Assembly (NCBI GenBank): GCA_947500135.1
Contig: CANMQX010000001.1
Location: forward strand, 496,001-560,000
DNA length: 64,000 nucleotides
Direction of reading: 5' to 3'
Source of the DNA: an uncultured Paracoccaceae bacterium
GTDB lineage: Bacteria; Pseudomonadota; Alphaproteobacteria; Rhodobacterales; Rhodobacteraceae
This document shows, one piece after another, positions 20,217-29,788 of this stretch. A program made the position numbers and the translations under genes. A model generated the notes under the pieces. That model was given only the letters and a program-made list of their open reading frames with translations, was not told where the DNA came from and did no database searches. Position 1 is the first letter of the stretch. Each line of letters starts with the position of its first letter.

Positions 20217-20737
20217 TATTCAGCGCTTTCAGGTTTCGGCGGGCAGCCTTCAGGAACGGGGTTGCCATCAAAAACAACCTCGCCGCATTCATTGATCTGG
20301 TGCCAGGCATAGGCCCGGCCATCGGGATAAACGGCAACGATCCGGTCGATCCCATATTCGATGTTTTCGACGCCAAGAAAGGCAATAGCATCCCCACGCA
20401 GATCTGTGCCGATCTGTTCGGCATCGAAACAGTCAAACCAGCCGGGGGCGACGCGTGGTTCGGCATTGTCATAGATGACATAGGTTTCGGTCAGCATCGC
20501 CTGGCTGAGCGGGATGGTGAAACAGGCGCGGTAGCGCAGCGGGCTGCTCTCGGCATCAATCGCCTCGAAACTGTCATGGATGACCTCTTCCGGCGCGCCG
20601 GTGACCACGGATGTCAGACGCACATCCGCCGCCTCCGCCTGCACGGGTGTGTAATAGGCATAAACCTGTTGGTAATAGAGCAAGATGCCCGCGATCAAAG
20701 CCGCCACAACGATCCCCACAATTGCAAAACGTGCCAT
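20216..20737 (-). CDS. DUF6446-type membrane-anchored protein
   Basis: The protein has 173 residues. An N-terminal transmembrane helix (FAIVGIVVAALIAGILLYYQ) precedes a periplasmic domain with several Cys (YRACFTIPLS, WFDCFDAEQIG, INECGEVVF). This small protein is a regular insertion between glyQ and glyS in Rhodobacteraceae. It overlaps both by 1 bp, so it is translated with the synthetase. Its function is unknown, and a link to glycine charging is only positional. Confidence 0.8.
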   Translation of the reverse strand: MARFAIVGIVVAALIAGILLYYQQVYAYYTPVQAEAADVRLTSVVTGAPEEVIHDSFEAIDAESSPLRYRACFTIPLSQAMLTETYVIYDNAEPRVAPGWFDCFDAEQIGTDLRGDAIAFLGVENIEYGIDRIVAVYPDGRAYAWHQINECGEVVFDGNPVPEGCPPKPESAE

Positions 20738-21657
20738 CAGGCGGCCTGCCCCCCGGCCTCTGTCTGGACAAAGGCATCAGCACACATCTTGGCCAGCGCC
20801 CGCACCCGCCCGATATAGGCCTGCCGTTCGGTGACGGAGATCACCCCGCGGGCATCCAGCAGGTTGAACACATGGGACGCCTTGATGCATTGATCATAGG
20901 CGGGGTGCGCCATGATGATTTTCATGTCCTTCTTGGGGTCATCTGAGGGCGTGTCCAGAATGCGCTGGCATTCGGCCTCTGCATCCTTGAAATGCTGCAA
21001 CAACACATCCGTATCGGCCACATCGAAATTCCAGCGGGCATATTCCTGTTCGGTCTGCTTGAAGATGTCGCCATAAGTCAGCGGGATCGGTGATTGCGGG
21101 TCGTTGAACGGCATATCCATCACGTGATCGACGCCCAGAATATAGATCGCCAAACGCTCGAGCCCATAGGTCAGCTCACCCGATACCGGTTTGCAATCAT
21201 GGCCGCCGACCTGCTGGAAATAGGTGAACTGGCTGACTTCCATCCCGTCGCACCAGACTTCCCAGCCCAGCCCCCAGGCGCCCAGTGTCGGGCTTTCCCA
21301 GTCATCTTCGACAAAGCGGATGTCATGCATGGATGCATCAATGCCAATCGCCTCAAGCGACCCAAGATAGATATCCTGCAGATCAGACGGCGACGGTTTG
21401 ATGATCACCTGATACTGATAATAGTGCTGCAACCGGTTGGGGTTTTCACCATAACGGCCATCTGTTGGGCGGCGCGATGGCTGCACATAGGCGGCGGCCC
21501 AAGGCTTTGACCCCAGCGACCGCAGGGTTGTCGCCGGGTGAAAGGTCCCTGCCCCGACCTCCATGTCATAAGGCTGCAAAATGGCGCAGCCGCGCCCGGC
21601 CCAGTAGGTCTGGAGCCGCAGGATGATCTCCTGAAAACTGCGTGGTTTTTCCGCCAT
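20737..21657 (-). CDS. glyQ: Glycine-tRNA ligase alpha subunit
   Basis: The protein has 306 residues. The start [33 protein letters not shown], the motif around [14 protein letters not shown], and [18 protein letters not shown] are all characteristic of the catalytic alpha subunit. It activates glycine with ATP and transfers it to tRNA together with GlyS. It is the first gene of glyQ-DUF6446-glyS. Confidence 0.97.
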   Translation of the reverse strand: MAEKPRSFQEIILRLQTYWAGRGCAILQPYDMEVGAGTFHPATTLRSLGSKPWAAAYVQPSRRPTDGRYGENPNRLQHYYQYQVIIKPSPSDLQDIYLGSLEAIGIDASMHDIRFVEDDWESPTLGAWGLGWEVWCDGMEVSQFTYFQQVGGHDCKPVSGELTYGLERLAIYILGVDHVMDMPFNDPQSPIPLTYGDIFKQTEQEYARWNFDVADTDVLLQHFKDAEAECQRILDTPSDDPKKDMKIIMAHPAYDQCIKASHVFNLLDARGVISVTERQAYIGRVRALAKMCADAFVQTEAGGQAA

Positions 21658-21833
21658 GTTAACCCTCGTCTGCGATTACGCGTTCAATAGGGCGATGGGC
21701 CGCAAGGGTCAATTGGGCAACGGGTTGCGACTAATTCGCCGATTTGCAAAAATTCTAAGCGGCTGGCACTTGCGTCTTTTGCTTTGGCGGGCCAGTCAAT
21801 GACAACCATGCGGGACGGCATTTTGGGGCGCGA

Positions 21834-23576
21834 ATGATCAGAATACTTGCGATAATCCTTTGGACAATTGGATTGGCATTGCCCGCCGCAGCACAGGACC
21901 GATTCTGGGTCCAGATCGAGGCGCGCCAGACCCTGACCGGGGCACAGGACCGCGCCCGGGAATATGCCGGCCGTCTGGATGACGTGGCTGGTTTTTACCT
22001 AGGCGATGGGTTTTATGGAATTTTCGTGGGGCCTTTTGACCAGTTTGGTGCCGAAAACGCGCTGGACCGATTGTTGCAGCGTGGTGCCATCCCATCCGAC
22101 AGTTTTGTGAAAGACGGCGAGTTTTTCAAACAGCAGTTCTGGCCAATCGGTGGCTCGGTGACAGCGCCTAGCGCGCCGGCGAACCCACCAGCAGCGTCAA
22201 CGCCCACAACGGCCGATGCAGCCCTTCCCAACGACCCGGTCGACGCCCCCGACGAAACCCCGCAGGAAGCCCGCGCATCAGAGGCGCTTTTGACCCGGGA
22301 TGAGAAGAAGGACCTGCAAATCGCCCTTCGCTGGGCAGGGTTTTACAACGCGGCGATTGATGGCTCTTACGGACGCGGCACCCGGGCGGCGATGCAAGCC
22401 TGGCAAGAGGCCAATAATCAGGAACCCACAGGCATTCTGACGACAAAGCAGCGCGTCATGCTGTTTGAGCAGTATAACAGCGTGCTGGAAGGTCTGGACA
22501 TGCGGCTGGTGCGCGACGATGCGTCGGGTATCCGGATGAAAGTGCCGACAGGCGTCGTCACCTTTACCGAATACAAACCGCCATTCGTTCGTTTTGACGC
22601 CAGCGGTGACATCCCCGAAGCGCAGGTTTTATTCATCTCGCAACAAGGGGATGAAGGCCGGTTGGTCGGGCTTTATGAGGTGTTCCAGATCCTCGATATC
22701 GTCCCGCCTGAGGGCGCGCGTAATCTGGCGCGGAACGGCTTTGTCATTGAAGGGATCGGCGACGGCATCCATTCCTACACCAACGTGTCTTTGCAAAATG
22801 GTGCCATCAAAGGGTTCTCTTTGGTGTGGCCACAAGGCGATGACGCGCGCCGATTGCGGATCATCGAGGAAATGAACAAAAGCTTCGAACGTCTTGATGG
22901 CGTGCTTGATCCCGATATCGCCCCCCCGGGCGAGGATCAGGCGATTGATATGGTTGCAGGGCTTGCCGTGCGGCAACCGCAAATGTCGCGCTCCGGCTTT
23001 TATGTATCTGCCGATGGTACGGTCCTCACGACGGCTGAGGCTGTCCAGAACTGTCAGCGGATCACCTATGATCGCGAAGATGATGCAGAGGTAATTTTTG
23101 CCGATGATGATCTTGGCATCGCCCTGTTGCGTCCGCGCGACAATCTGGTGCCGATCAATGTCGCCGCATTCCTGACGGCCGTCCCGCGCTTGCAAGACCA
23201 GATTGCCGTCGCAGGCTACCCGTTCAACGGGGTGCTCAGCGCGCCAACACTGACCTTTGGCCAAATCGTCGATATCCGTGGGTTAAACGGCGATGACCGC
23301 ATCAAGAGGCTGTCAATCCTGCCTCAGCCAGGCGACACTGGTGGGCCTGTCTTTGACGATAGCGGGGCCGTGATCGGCATGCTGTTGCCACGGGCAGATG
23401 GCGATACACAGGTTTTGCCTGCCGAGGTGAATTTTTCGCTGGATGCGCAGCAGATTGTTGATGCGCTGGCAAGTCAGGGGGTTGCCGCAACCACACGCGA
23501 ACCCGCTGGCCCAATTTCACCGGTTGAGCTGACACGGCGTGCCGCGGACATCACTGTTCTGGTCAGCTGCTGGTAA
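21834..23576 (+). CDS. Secreted trypsin-fold protein with peptidoglycan-binding domain, catalytically degenerate
   Basis: The protein has 580 residues. A signal peptide (cleavage near residue 20, PAAAQD) is followed by a SPOR-like region (about 23-105), a proline/alanine/aspartate-rich linker, a PG_binding_1 domain (about 157-212, AIDGSYGRGTRAAMQAW) and a C-terminal trypsin-like domain (about 375-550). The Asp region is kept (DDLGIALL), but the His position reads TTAEAV and the Ser site reads GDTGGP with Thr502 instead of Ser. It therefore probably binds peptidoglycan and partners and does not cleave by the classic triad. The 3' end overlaps the convergent gene by 14 bp. Confidence 0.8.
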   Translation: MIRILAIILWTIGLALPAAAQDRFWVQIEARQTLTGAQDRAREYAGRLDDVAGFYLGDGFYGIFVGPFDQFGAENALDRLLQRGAIPSDSFVKDGEFFKQQFWPIGGSVTAPSAPANPPAASTPTTADAALPNDPVDAPDETPQEARASEALLTRDEKKDLQIALRWAGFYNAAIDGSYGRGTRAAMQAWQEANNQEPTGILTTKQRVMLFEQYNSVLEGLDMRLVRDDASGIRMKVPTGVVTFTEYKPPFVRFDASGDIPEAQVLFISQQGDEGRLVGLYEVFQILDIVPPEGARNLARNGFVIEGIGDGIHSYTNVSLQNGAIKGFSLVWPQGDDARRLRIIEEMNKSFERLDGVLDPDIAPPGEDQAIDMVAGLAVRQPQMSRSGFYVSADGTVLTTAEAVQNCQRITYDREDDAEVIFADDDLGIALLRPRDNLVPINVAAFLTAVPRLQDQIAVAGYPFNGVLSAPTLTFGQIVDIRGLNGDDRIKRLSILPQPGDTGGPVFDDSGAVIGMLLPRADGDTQVLPAEVNFSLDAQQIVDALASQGVAATTREPAGPISPVELTRRAADITVLVSCW

Positions 23577-25203
23577 GCGCGATATCCGATTTGACGTGAA
23601 TGATCGTTGGCCCCTTTGCGGCCAGCGCATCCTTGATGGCTTTCTGAAATGATGCCAGATCTGTGGGGCGGGCGGCCTCTGCCCCGTAGGCCTCTGCCAG
23701 TTTGCAGAAATCCGGGTTGCGCTGGATCACCGCGTTCGGGGCGATCTGGGCGCTGACCATGCTATCCTCAATCTCGCCCAGCTTGCCATTGTCCCAGATG
23801 ATGATGGGCAGGGTCAGTTCCAACTCCACCGCAACAGCCAGTTCCTGCATGGTATATTGGAAACCATAGTCGCCGAGAATGGCGATCACAGGCTGATCTC
23901 CCACCCCGATCTTGCCACCTATGGCCGCCGGCAGCGCATAACCCAAAGTGCCAAAACCGTATGGGTGATGCCAATGGCCCGGACGCTCCATCGGATAGAT
24001 TTCCTTGGCGGCATAAGCAAACTGGGTCATGTCGGAATAGATCATGGTGTCGGCGGGCAGCGCTTCTTTCAAGGCATCCACAACCGGGATAATGCCGGGA
24101 CGCTCAACTTCTATTTCGCGACGCCATCTCGTACGTTGGGCACTTACTTCCTCGGCGCTCCAGTCGCTTGTTAGCCCAATGTCTCCCAATTCTTCAGACA
24201 GCGCATCAAGAAACCAGAACGCGCTTGCAGGAATGCTAAAAAACGCCCCACCATGACCATTCAACGTGTCCTCATCAACATCAACTCGAATCATCTTTGC
24301 CGCGTGGCCCAAATCATCGCGCCAAAGATCAACTTCAGAAAGTCTCGATCCAATGACCAAGACGCAGTCCGCTTCTGCAGCAACGTCTGCACTGCTGGGT
24401 CGCGCTAATGTACTGCCAAAATGCAAAGCATAGTCATCAGGAACCACACCACGTCCGGCATAGGTGGTGAACGTAGCAGCACCGGTCTTCTTTAGTATTT
24501 CTTTGATCCTGCACCTCGAACGATCGGCATCCCAACTTGCAGGACCGGCGGCCTCGACGGCCCCACCACCAAAAACGATCAGAGGCCTTTTGGCCTTTTT
24601 GATGGCAGTCGCCGCATACATGACGTTCATTGGCTCAGGTCGTCGCACCGCCTCGCCACGCGCAAATTCAAGTTGGTCCGGGTATCGCGCAAGCTTTTCA
24701 AGCTGACTTATGGGAATTTGAATATGCTTTGGACGGCCACCATAGGCAAAAAACTCTCGAAGTGCTTTGTGTATCAACTCGTAGCATGCATCGGCAGTAA
24801 GCGCTGTTTTTGACCAATCGCATACAGAACCAGCCGCACCTTCCTGGTTCTTCATTTCGTGGAGGCGACCACGCCCCATGCCCAGTTCTTCTTGCTCCAG
24901 ACAGCTGGAAATCACCAGCATCGGCACGCTATCGGAATAGGCTTGCCCCATCGGCGTAATGATATTGCACAGCCCCGGCCCGGTGATCACGTAGGCCACG
25001 CCAGGCTTGCCCGTGGCCCTTGCATAGCCATCGGCCATGAACCCTGCGCCTTGTTCATGACGTGCCAGCACATGGGTGATCCCAGCCTCTTCGATGCCCC
25101 GGTACATTTCCTGGTTATGCACGCCCGGAATGCCAAAAATCACATCGACCCCGCGATCTTTGAGCATATGCGAGATTTGGGCACCAAGCGGGCGTTCAGT
25201 CAT
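23563..25203 (-). CDS. Thiamine-diphosphate-dependent enzyme, acetolactate synthase-like
   Basis: The protein has 546 residues in three domains: a PYR domain with the catalytic Glu in ARHEQGAGFMADGYAR (about residue 50), a central cofactor-type domain (about 195-330) and a PP domain with GDYGFQYTMQELAVAVE (about 440) binding TPP/Mg. The length and GIPGVHNQEMYRGIEE start suggest the AruI-like 5-guanidino-2-oxopentanoate decarboxylase or related acetolactate synthase-like group; the substrate is uncertain. A central segment of about 24110-24870 is more AT-rich than both flanks. The gene follows trkH with a 1-bp overlap (TGATG). Confidence 0.8.
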   Translation of the reverse strand: MTERPLGAQISHMLKDRGVDVIFGIPGVHNQEMYRGIEEAGITHVLARHEQGAGFMADGYARATGKPGVAYVITGPGLCNIITPMGQAYSDSVPMLVISSCLEQEELGMGRGRLHEMKNQEGAAGSVCDWSKTALTADACYELIHKALREFFAYGGRPKHIQIPISQLEKLARYPDQLEFARGEAVRRPEPMNVMYAATAIKKAKRPLIVFGGGAVEAAGPASWDADRSRCRIKEILKKTGAATFTTYAGRGVVPDDYALHFGSTLARPSSADVAAEADCVLVIGSRLSEVDLWRDDLGHAAKMIRVDVDEDTLNGHGGAFFSIPASAFWFLDALSEELGDIGLTSDWSAEEVSAQRTRWRREIEVERPGIIPVVDALKEALPADTMIYSDMTQFAYAAKEIYPMERPGHWHHPYGFGTLGYALPAAIGGKIGVGDQPVIAILGDYGFQYTMQELAVAVELELTLPIIIWDNGKLGEIEDSMVSAQIAPNAVIQRNPDFCKLAEAYGAEAARPTDLASFQKAIKDALAAKGPTIIHVKSDIALTSS

Positions 25204-26651
25204 CAGGTTCTCCAGAATTTGACGGATAGGATGGTCAACACCACCATGATTTCCAACCGACCAACAAGCATCGTTATGGCAAGGATCAGTTTGGCGGCGT
25301 CGTTGATATTTGCGTAATTGCCAGCGGGTCCAATCTCTAGCCCCAGACCGGGGCCGATATTGCCCAAGGCGGCGGCGGCACCTGACACGGAGGTCATGAA
25401 ATCAAGGCCGGTCATGCCCAGCAGAACCGATGTGATCCCAAGCGACAGCACAAAAGCCACCAGAAATGCCATGACCGAATTCAAGACATCCTCGCTGATC
25501 GGGCGGCCATCATAGCGCGGCGTAAATATCCCATGCGGCGAATGGATCTGGCGGATCTGGCTTTTGACGGAGGCGAAAAGCAGCTGATACCGGAACACCT
25601 TGACCGAACAGGATGTGGACCCCGCACAGCCCCCGATCAACCCGATGAAAAAGAACATCGCGACAGGGAAAGTCCCCCATCCCATATAGTCGGCGCTGGC
25701 ATATCCTGTGCCCGTCATGATCGAGGTGACGTTGAACAATGCGTCGCGTAGCGCCCCTTCGCTGACAAACCCGGCCCGCCCCCAAAGCCAGGACGCGACC
25801 AGCAAGACGCAAAGTGCGAGCGTCGATAAAAACGCCCTGATCTGCCTGTCATGCAGCAATGGTTGTGCAGTGCCCGCCAGCAATTGGACGAACCGCACAA
25901 AGGGCAAGGCGGCCAGGATCATGAACACGATGGCCACGTAATGAACACCTGCCCCGAAGGCCCCGAATGACACATCGTAATTGGCCATACCCCCGGTCGA
26001 CACGGTGGTCATCGCATGCACGATTGCATCAAATCCGTCCATGCCGGTGGCGGTATAGGCCAATGTGCAAACCACTGTCAGTGCAACATAAATACCGGAA
26101 ATCTGTGTCGCAATCTCACCCGCGCGGGGCAGGATTTTGCCACCGGTTTCAAACCCTTCAGAGCGGAAGATCTGCATCCCCCCCACCCGCAATTCCGGCA
26201 GGAACACCATGGCCACAACGATGATGCCGACACCGCCCAACCATTGCAGCGTACCGCGCCATAGCTTTAGCCCATCAGGCAGGCTGTCTAACTGCCCAAA
26301 TGCGGTCGCCCCCGTGGTTGTCAGCCCTGACATCGCTTCAAAAAATGCATCGATAAAGCTGGCCTCTGTCGCGCCCAGCACAAAGGGGATCGCCCCAAAG
26401 ACCGGCAGCGTCAGCCAGACCAGTGATGTCAGCAAAAAGGTCTGCCGCAAGCTCAGCCCCGCTGTGACCCCGTTGGAACAGGCGATCGACATCAGCCCGC
26501 CAACAAAGACGGTGATCACCGCACTTTCAAAAAAGACAAACCAATGCCCGTTGCCCGCAAGAAGGTCAGCGACCATCGGTCCCAGCATGGTCAGGCCAAG
26601 CGATGCCACAAGCAGACCAATCACATATCCCACAGGGTGCAAATCAAGCAT
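25203..26651 (-). CDS. trkH: Trk-type potassium uptake protein TrkH
   Basis: The protein has 482 residues and is highly hydrophobic, with four pore loops typical of TrkH/KtrB: MSGLTTTGATAF, MTTVSTGGMANYD, IMTGTGYASADY and ALGNIGPGLG. It conducts K+ across the inner membrane with a TrkA partner not seen here. The frame is open far upstream, but I placed the start at ATG 26651 (MLDLHPVGYVIG), where the first helix begins. It is divergent from the GSCFA gene. Confidence 0.9.
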   Translation of the reverse strand: MLDLHPVGYVIGLLVASLGLTMLGPMVADLLAGNGHWFVFFESAVITVFVGGLMSIACSNGVTAGLSLRQTFLLTSLVWLTLPVFGAIPFVLGATEASFIDAFFEAMSGLTTTGATAFGQLDSLPDGLKLWRGTLQWLGGVGIIVVAMVFLPELRVGGMQIFRSEGFETGGKILPRAGEIATQISGIYVALTVVCTLAYTATGMDGFDAIVHAMTTVSTGGMANYDVSFGAFGAGVHYVAIVFMILAALPFVRFVQLLAGTAQPLLHDRQIRAFLSTLALCVLLVASWLWGRAGFVSEGALRDALFNVTSIMTGTGYASADYMGWGTFPVAMFFFIGLIGGCAGSTSCSVKVFRYQLLFASVKSQIRQIHSPHGIFTPRYDGRPISEDVLNSVMAFLVAFVLSLGITSVLLGMTGLDFMTSVSGAAAALGNIGPGLGLEIGPAGNYANINDAAKLILAITMLVGRLEIMVVLTILSVKFWRT

Positions 26652-26762
26652 GCCGCAGCGTTGGCCTGCCCGTTCGCCAGTGTCAAGAACCGCCGGGTGG
26701 CTTGATGCCATACCGGCCACAGCGTTAGGGTGGCCCGGACCCTTGCCGGAACACATCCAACC

Positions 26763-27797
26763 ATGTCGCATCCCTATCGTGATTTTCCTGCCAAAGCCTT
26801 CTGGCGCAGTGGCAGCTTGCCCGATGGCGATGCGGTGATTGCCGGTCTTTATACACCGAAATTTGCGATTGATGCTGACACAGGTATTGCCACCGCCGGA
26901 AGCTGCTTTGCCCAGCATATCGGGGCTGCGTTGCGCCGCGCGGATTGCAATGTGGTTGACACTGAACCGCCCTTGCGCCGTATGCCTGAAACGGTTGCCC
27001 GGCATTATGGCTACGGCATCTACAGCGCGCGTTACGGCAATATCTATACGCCGCGTCAGTTGGTGGAACTGCTGCAAGAGGTGCAGGCCCCCGACCCCGA
27101 TCCGCAGCTGGTCTGCGAATATGGTGGGCGGTATTATGATGCGCTGCGCCCGGCCGTCGAACCCGGCGGCCTTGCCACGGTACAAGAGGTGCTGGATCAT
27201 CGGCGCTTTCACCTGATGCGCGTGTCGCAACTGCTTGAACAGACTGGTATATTTATTTTCACGCTTGGCCTGACAGAAGCATGGATTGACCTGCAAACAG
27301 GTCGCGTTTTGCCGACTTGCCCGGGTGTAATTGCGGGGAAATTCGACCCTGATCGTCACAAGTTGCACCAGTTCAGTTTTGCCGAGATCATGGATGATCT
27401 GGCCCAAATCTCCGCGTTTTTTCAGCAGTTTCAGCCGGATATGAAATTACTTCTGACGGTCTCTCCCGTGCCTTTGACCGCGACTGCGACGGGCCAACAT
27501 GTGCTGGCTGCAACCACCGAGGCGAAGGCCACGTTGCGGGCAGCGGCGGGTGCCTATGTGCAAGGCAATGCTGACGCGGATTACTTCCCTGCTTATGAAA
27601 TTGTCACCTCTGCGGTGGCGGGTGGCCCTTGGTTTGCTAAGGATCAGCGCAACGTCGCGCCGGAGGGTGTGGCGCGTGTGATGCAGACCTTTTTTGCAGC
27701 ACATGGGCTGACTATGGGTGAGGCGGAACCGCCGTCTGATACGCATGAAGAGGACCCGCATTGCGAGGAGGCCCTGTTGCAGGTTTTCGCCCCGTGA
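26763..27797 (+). CDS. GSCFA domain-containing protein
   Basis: The protein has 344 residues. TAGSCFAQHIGAAL near residue 44 is the eponymous GSCFA motif. Later blocks (YGNIYTPRQLVELL, FTLGLTEAWID, KLLLTVSPVPLTAT) follow the pattern of this SGNH-hydrolase-like family. It may act as an esterase or acyl hydrolase on a glycan or lipid; nothing in the sequence fixes the substrate. It overlaps the next gene by a GTGA and the two products probably work together. Confidence 0.85.
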   Translation: MSHPYRDFPAKAFWRSGSLPDGDAVIAGLYTPKFAIDADTGIATAGSCFAQHIGAALRRADCNVVDTEPPLRRMPETVARHYGYGIYSARYGNIYTPRQLVELLQEVQAPDPDPQLVCEYGGRYYDALRPAVEPGGLATVQEVLDHRRFHLMRVSQLLEQTGIFIFTLGLTEAWIDLQTGRVLPTCPGVIAGKFDPDRHKLHQFSFAEIMDDLAQISAFFQQFQPDMKLLLTVSPVPLTATATGQHVLAATTEAKATLRAAAGAYVQGNADADYFPAYEIVTSAVAGGPWFAKDQRNVAPEGVARVMQTFFAAHGLTMGEAEPPSDTHEEDPHCEEALLQVFAP

Positions 27798-28603
27798 TCC
27801 GCCTTTGTATCTTTGGCACATCGCATCTGGCCGCACTTTGGAGTGCCTGTCGTGCAGAGCCTGCGGCGTGGCCTGATTTGGACATTACATTTGTTGGTGC
27901 AACGGGTCAGCGACTGTTGGAGCATCGCATGGAAGGCAGCGTGATGGTGCCGAGCTCTGCCGATTTGCGACACAACATGCAGCATATGACGGGCGCTGAT
28001 ACACTTGATCTGGACCAGTTTGATGCATTTGCCATCAGTGGCGGTGACATCGGCCACCATATGATCGGCTATGTTTACGGGCAGGTGCGTTGGGTTGGTT
28101 TGCCGTCAATGGCGGATCATGATTTTGCAAAACCCGTCCGTTGGGCGCTGATGTCCGAGGCAGCGGTGGATGCGGTTTTGTCCCATCGGATCAGCCATAG
28201 CGTGGCGGGCCAGTTAGCCGATGCCTTGCGAAAACAAAGCGACAAACCGATCCTTGTTGCGGCGGCACCGCGCCCGTCGGAGGCGCTTATGTCTTTGAAA
28301 GAAAACAAGCTTCTGGCGCAGAAACGCGCGATCAAGCAGGACGATGGGGCGGTGCTGTCGGATAAGTATGCAATGCTGGCAAAGGCCTGTTTCGACGACA
28401 GGAATATCCGCTATATTGACCAACCCGGCTTTACGATCAAAAGCCATCTGCTGACCCGCGCGATCTATATGGACGGCGCGATCAGGCTGACGGTGCAGGG
28501 CGACACACCGCAGCCGGATGCCGATATCATGCATGGTAACCTGTCTTACGGGGCCGCCGTGTTGGACCAGATCAGCGCGGCTTTGACCGGTGCAGACGGG
28601 TAG
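27794..28603 (+). CDS. SGNH-hydrolase-like protein paired with GSCFA
   Basis: The protein has 269 residues. Strand 1 ends in CIFGTSHLAAL, where GTSH stands in for the GDSL Ser block. AISGGDIGHH (about 81) sits at the oxyanion Gly/Asn position, and DADIMHGNLSYG (about 242) supplies the C-terminal DxxH pair. The start is GTG 27794, which overlaps the TGA of the GSCFA gene (GTGA) and gives translational coupling. An activity on an ester or acetyl group is an inference. Confidence 0.7.
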   Translation: MIRLCIFGTSHLAALWSACRAEPAAWPDLDITFVGATGQRLLEHRMEGSVMVPSSADLRHNMQHMTGADTLDLDQFDAFAISGGDIGHHMIGYVYGQVRWVGLPSMADHDFAKPVRWALMSEAAVDAVLSHRISHSVAGQLADALRKQSDKPILVAAAPRPSEALMSLKENKLLAQKRAIKQDDGAVLSDKYAMLAKACFDDRNIRYIDQPGFTIKSHLLTRAIYMDGAIRLTVQGDTPQPDADIMHGNLSYGAAVLDQISAALTGADG

Positions 28604-28708
28604 CTCGCGCAACGTTCGGTGGTCTGGCCGGGGCTGCGCAACACCCATGCCTGCGCAATTCTGACGAGTCATCGTTAATGCAGGGGTTTTGGCCAAAAAT
28701 GCCGGTCT

Positions 28709-28742
28709 GCAAAGCGTCGGCCAGACGTCGGCAAAGCGTCGG
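28709..28742 (+). repeat. Direct 12-bp repeat upstream of the alpha/beta hydrolase gene
   Basis: GCAAAGCGTCGG occurs at 28709-28720 and again at 28731-28742, a 22-bp period (two helical turns). It lies about 135-165 bp upstream of the ATG at 28876, in the only sizeable non-coding gap nearby (28604-28875). It could be a tandem operator. Confidence 0.4.
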
Positions 28743-28875
28743 ACCCCAAATCGGCAAATCCGCTGATTAACCTCGCGTGCGGTCAAAATGTGAATGCGGC
28801 GTTAAGGTATGCCGTTGGACAAGGCCACCAGACGCCCCTACCCTTCTATCGGCGAAGCGGCGGAAGGCGGAACAG

Positions 28876-29691
28876 ATGGCTGTCTGGGGTTTGACGGAAA
28901 GCTATGCCACAAGCGCCGGGCAGGTTGCGGCGGGGCGTGCTGGTGACGGCCCAAACCTTGTTCTGGCGCATGGCTGGCCATGGTCGTCCTTTTCATGGCA
29001 TCGGATAATTCCCCGGCTTGCTGAAAACTTCACCGTTCACTGGTACGATATGCCCGGCTATGGCCAGTCGGAAAAACGGGCCGAACAGCGCACATCCCTT
29101 GATGTGCAAGGCCGCGTCTTTGGCGATATGATGGGCCATTGGGGTCTAGAACGGCCTATCGTCATTGCGCATGATTTTGGTGGCGCGACCACGCTGCGCG
29201 CGCATCTTTTGCACGGCTGCGCATTTGAGCGTTACGTCCTGATGAATGTTGTCGCGATGCGCCCATGGGGGTCGGCATTCTTTGACCATGTGGGGCGACA
29301 TGTTGCTGCCTTTCAGGGGCTGCCGCCCCATATTCACGCAGCGATTGCAAAAGCCTATATCCAAGGCGCGCTTGTCTCGGACCTTTCTGATGATGATTTT
29401 TCGCAATTGGCAGCCCCTTGGCTGACTGCCGAGGGCGCGTTGAGCTTCTACCGCCAGTTTGCGCAGGCTGATGAAGTTTACACAGCCGAGGTCGAACCGA
29501 TGTTTGGCGATATCCGTTGCCCTGTGAAAATCATCTGGGGTGCCGATGATCCGTGGATACCGATTGCGCGCGGTCGCGCGCTGGGACGTTTGATCGGGCA
29601 GGATCGGTTTGAGGCATTGCCTGGGATTGGTCATCTGCCGCAATTGGAAGCACCAGATCAGGTGCTGAAGGCGCTTAGCGATTTTATCTGA
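28876..29691 (+). CDS. Alpha/beta hydrolase with Asp nucleophile (haloalkane dehalogenase/epoxide hydrolase type)
   Basis: The protein has 271 residues. The oxyanion HGWPWSSFSWHRIIP lies near residue 34. The nucleophile elbow reads AHDFGGATT (about 97), so the nucleophile is Asp, as in dehalogenases and epoxide hydrolases, not Ser. WGADDPWIP (about 216) gives the acid and GIGHLPQLEAP (about 255) the catalytic His. It would hydrolyse a C-halogen or epoxide bond via an alkyl-enzyme ester. I chose ATG 28876, preceded by GGAAGGCGGA. Confidence 0.85.
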   Translation: MAVWGLTESYATSAGQVAAGRAGDGPNLVLAHGWPWSSFSWHRIIPRLAENFTVHWYDMPGYGQSEKRAEQRTSLDVQGRVFGDMMGHWGLERPIVIAHDFGGATTLRAHLLHGCAFERYVLMNVVAMRPWGSAFFDHVGRHVAAFQGLPPHIHAAIAKAYIQGALVSDLSDDDFSQLAAPWLTAEGALSFYRQFAQADEVYTAEVEPMFGDIRCPVKIIWGADDPWIPIARGRALGRLIGQDRFEALPGIGHLPQLEAPDQVLKALSDFI

Positions 29692-29788
29692 TTGTCCCGC
29701 GAACCCTTATTTGTGCTGCCCATACTTCTGGTCAGCGCAAAAATCTGCCAAGCTGACAATGCGACATGTGTGGTGGAGGTGATGAGTG

